DNA from: Thiothrix litoralis
GTDB taxonomy: Bacteria > Pseudomonadota > Gammaproteobacteria > Thiotrichales > Thiotrichaceae
Reading direction: 5' to 3'
NCBI RefSeq assembly: GCF_017901135.1
Contig: NZ_CP072801.1
Location: 3,810,501-3,874,500, forward strand
DNA length: 64,000 bases
Below the pieces are notes generated by a model that did no database searches, had not been told where the DNA came from, and saw nothing but the letters and a program-made list of their open reading frames with translations. This document shows positions 62,767 through 64,000 of the stretch, in pieces (positions within the stretch are counted from its first letter, which is position 1; every line of letters begins with the position of its first letter). The translations under genes and the position numbers were made by a program.

Positions 62767-64000
62767 CACCTTCCTCTCAGGAACAGTTTGTCGATTTGGT
62801 CGAGTGACATGTGTGTCCAAGTGGGTCGTCCATGATTGCATTGTCCGCTGCGTTCGGTGCGTTCCATATCACGTAACAGGGCGTTCATTTCGGTGATACT
62901 GAGTTTGCGGTTGGCGCGTACTGAGCCGTGGCAAGCCATGGTTGCGAGGATTTCATTCATGGCATTCTGGATGCGGTTGCTTTCGCCATAGGTAATCAGG
63001 TCGGCGAGCACGTCGCGTACCAGTGCTTCAGTATCCGACTCTTTCAGCAGGCTGGGAACAGCACGAATGGTGAGTTTTTCCAACCCTAAACGATCCAGCT
63101 CAAAGCCGAGGGCGCGGAAGGTGTCGGCATGTTGCTCAGCGTGATCCGCTTCCTTTTTGCTCACATTCAGGCTGCCGGGAACCAGCAGTGGCTGCGAGCG
63201 GATGGCGTCTTGTGCCATGCTTTGCTTGAGGTATTCGTAGGTAATGCGTTCGTGGGCGGCGTGCATATCCACCACGACCAGCCCAGTCGCGTTTTGCGCA
63301 AGGATGTAAACGCCATGCAATTGGGCAATAGCGAAGCCTAGCGGCGGCATGTCCTCGCTATCTGGTGTATTCACAGGTAGGTCGGGCTTCAGCTCCCTCG
63401 CTTCTGCCTCTTCCTTGGGTAATACCACCGGCTGATACAACTGCTGGTAAGCCGCCATCTGTTCGCGTACCGGCATCTGCAAACGCGGCTGATACTGCGC
63501 CTGATAAACTGGACGCCGCTCTTCACCTCCCCCTTTGAAAAAGGGGGATTGAGGGGGATTTTCTTCCGGCGAAGCAGGAGGTTCGTGTGTTTGCACCGGA
63601 AGCTGCGTCGGCGCACCCGCCTCATCCCCCGGTCGAATATCCGCCAATGCCTGATGCAGCGTGCGAAACAGAAAATCATGTACCAGCCGTCCTTCCCGAA
63701 AACGTACTTCCTGCTTGGTGGGGTGTGCATTCACATCCACCAGTTGCGGGTTTAGTTCCAGAAACAGCACGAAAGCGGGGTGTCGCCCGTGGTACATCAC
63801 ATCCTGATAGGCTTGTTTCACTGCGTGGCTAATCAGTTTGTCACGCACATTGCGGCTATTCACGTAAAAATATTGCAGGTCTGCTTGCGAGCGTGAAAAG
63901 GTCGGTAAGCCTACCCAGCCCCAGAGTCGTAATCCAGCGGCTTCGTAATCCAGGTACAGGCTTTGCTCGACGAAAGCACTGCCACAGATTTCAGCTACAC
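62766..64000 (-). CDS. mutL: DNA mismatch repair protein MutL, 3' part
   Basis: The gene continues past the right edge, so the ATPase N-terminus is absent. Visible are the transducer segment [32 protein letters not shown] and, after a linker, the dimerisation domain with [16 protein letters not shown] and M-H-A-A-H-E-R. The C-terminal [10 protein letters not shown] and G-Q-C-N-H-G-R-P-T are conserved. The linker contains a translated palindromic repeat ([12 protein letters not shown]). Overlaps miaA by 1-3 bases. Confidence 0.95.
   Translation of the reverse strand, partial: VAEICGSAFVEQSLYLDYEAAGLRLWGWVGLPTFSRSQADLQYFYVNSRNVRDKLISHAVKQAYQDVMYHGRHPAFVLFLELNPQLVDVNAHPTKQEVRFREGRLVHDFLFRTLHQALADIRPGDEAGAPTQLPVQTHEPPASPEENPPQSPFFKGGGEERRPVYQAQYQPRLQMPVREQMAAYQQLYQPVVLPKEEAEARELKPDLPVNTPDSEDMPPLGFAIAQLHGVYILAQNATGLVVVDMHAAHERITYEYLKQSMAQDAIRSQPLLVPGSLNVSKKEADHAEQHADTFRALGFELDRLGLEKLTIRAVPSLLKESDTEALVRDVLADLITYGESNRIQNAMNEILATMACHGSVRANRKLSITEMNALLRDMERTERSGQCNHGRPTWTHMSLDQIDKLFLRGR
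63526..63563. repeat. Palindromic CCCCCTTT/AAAGGGGG repeat inside mutL linker
   Basis: The text CCTCCCCCTTTGAAAAAGG followed by GGGATTGAGGGGGATTTT contains the inverted repeat CCCCCTTT / AAAGGGGG around GAA. This is a common dispersed repeat in proteobacterial genomes. Here it is translated in the flexible linker of MutL without a frame break. Confidence 0.6.

Overview
The window looks like a chromosome segment of a sulfur-associated gammaproteobacterium, most likely Thiothrix or a close relative. This is inferred from gene order (hisE-tatABC, mutL-miaA-hfq-hflX, nqrABCDEF-nqrM, rph-rdgB), a 4Fe-4S type APS reductase with CysJI and CysDN, and the spread of TnpB-type and ISNCY-like elements. 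No rRNA, tRNA or CRISPR array was found. Both edges cut genes: a lipoprotein endonuclease at the left and mutL at the right.

Region by region. 1-2.4 kb: an endonuclease, an APH-fold kinase and a Ser/Gly/Lys repeat protein. 2.2-4.0 kb: a TnpB-only IS605-type element and a DNA methyltransferase fragment. 4-12.3 kb: hisF, a conserved unknown, hisE, tatABC, a membrane protein, then gpmI-thiS-thiG-trmB-purU. 12.3-23.8 kb: sulfate assimilation (cysJ, cysHI, cysDN, an SLC13/TrkA-C transporter), interrupted by hipBA and carrying a duplicated gene of unknown function. Three cys promoters share one long motif, and a degraded trmB-purU copy lies at the far end. 23.8-27.1 kb: IS1 debris, a lytic transglycosylase-like protein, NamZ, a DOMON-like protein and a hemerythrin. 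27.3-33.5 kb: the complete Na+-translocating NADH:quinone reductase operon plus nqrM. 33.5-36 kb: CBS, rhomboid, DUF1415 and phosphoesterase genes. 36.0-37.9 kb: an ISNCY-like element with an 8-bp target duplication. 37.9-45.2 kb: pyrC, an FKBP, a second TnpB element, purD, a PIN toxin-antitoxin pair, an HNH nuclease and folE. 45-57 kb: typA, truncated hemoglobin, beta-barrels, a tandem V4R protein, plsC-gmhB-rdgB-rph and a dispersed phosphorelay (hybrid kinase, Hpt, response regulator). 57-64 kb: DUF3108, trxA, rho, hflX, hfq, miaA, mutL.

Functionally the sulfate genes form a complete route: uptake, activation (CysDN), APS reduction (CysH) and sulfite reduction (CysIJ). The shared upstream motif suggests they are co-regulated. 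The Nqr block holds all six subunits and the iron-maturation factor NqrM; the flavin transferase ApbE is not in the window.

The most unusual observations are: the cys motif with a decayed fourth copy; the micro-mosaic relic of trmB-purU that keeps a 30-residue in-frame mini-PurU; direct repeats flanking the cysDN-transporter block; a TnpB lacking the canonical RuvC-II glutamate; a kinase next to a Ser/Lys repeat protein; and palindromic repeats translated inside RdgB and MutL. None of these is proven to be a new system.
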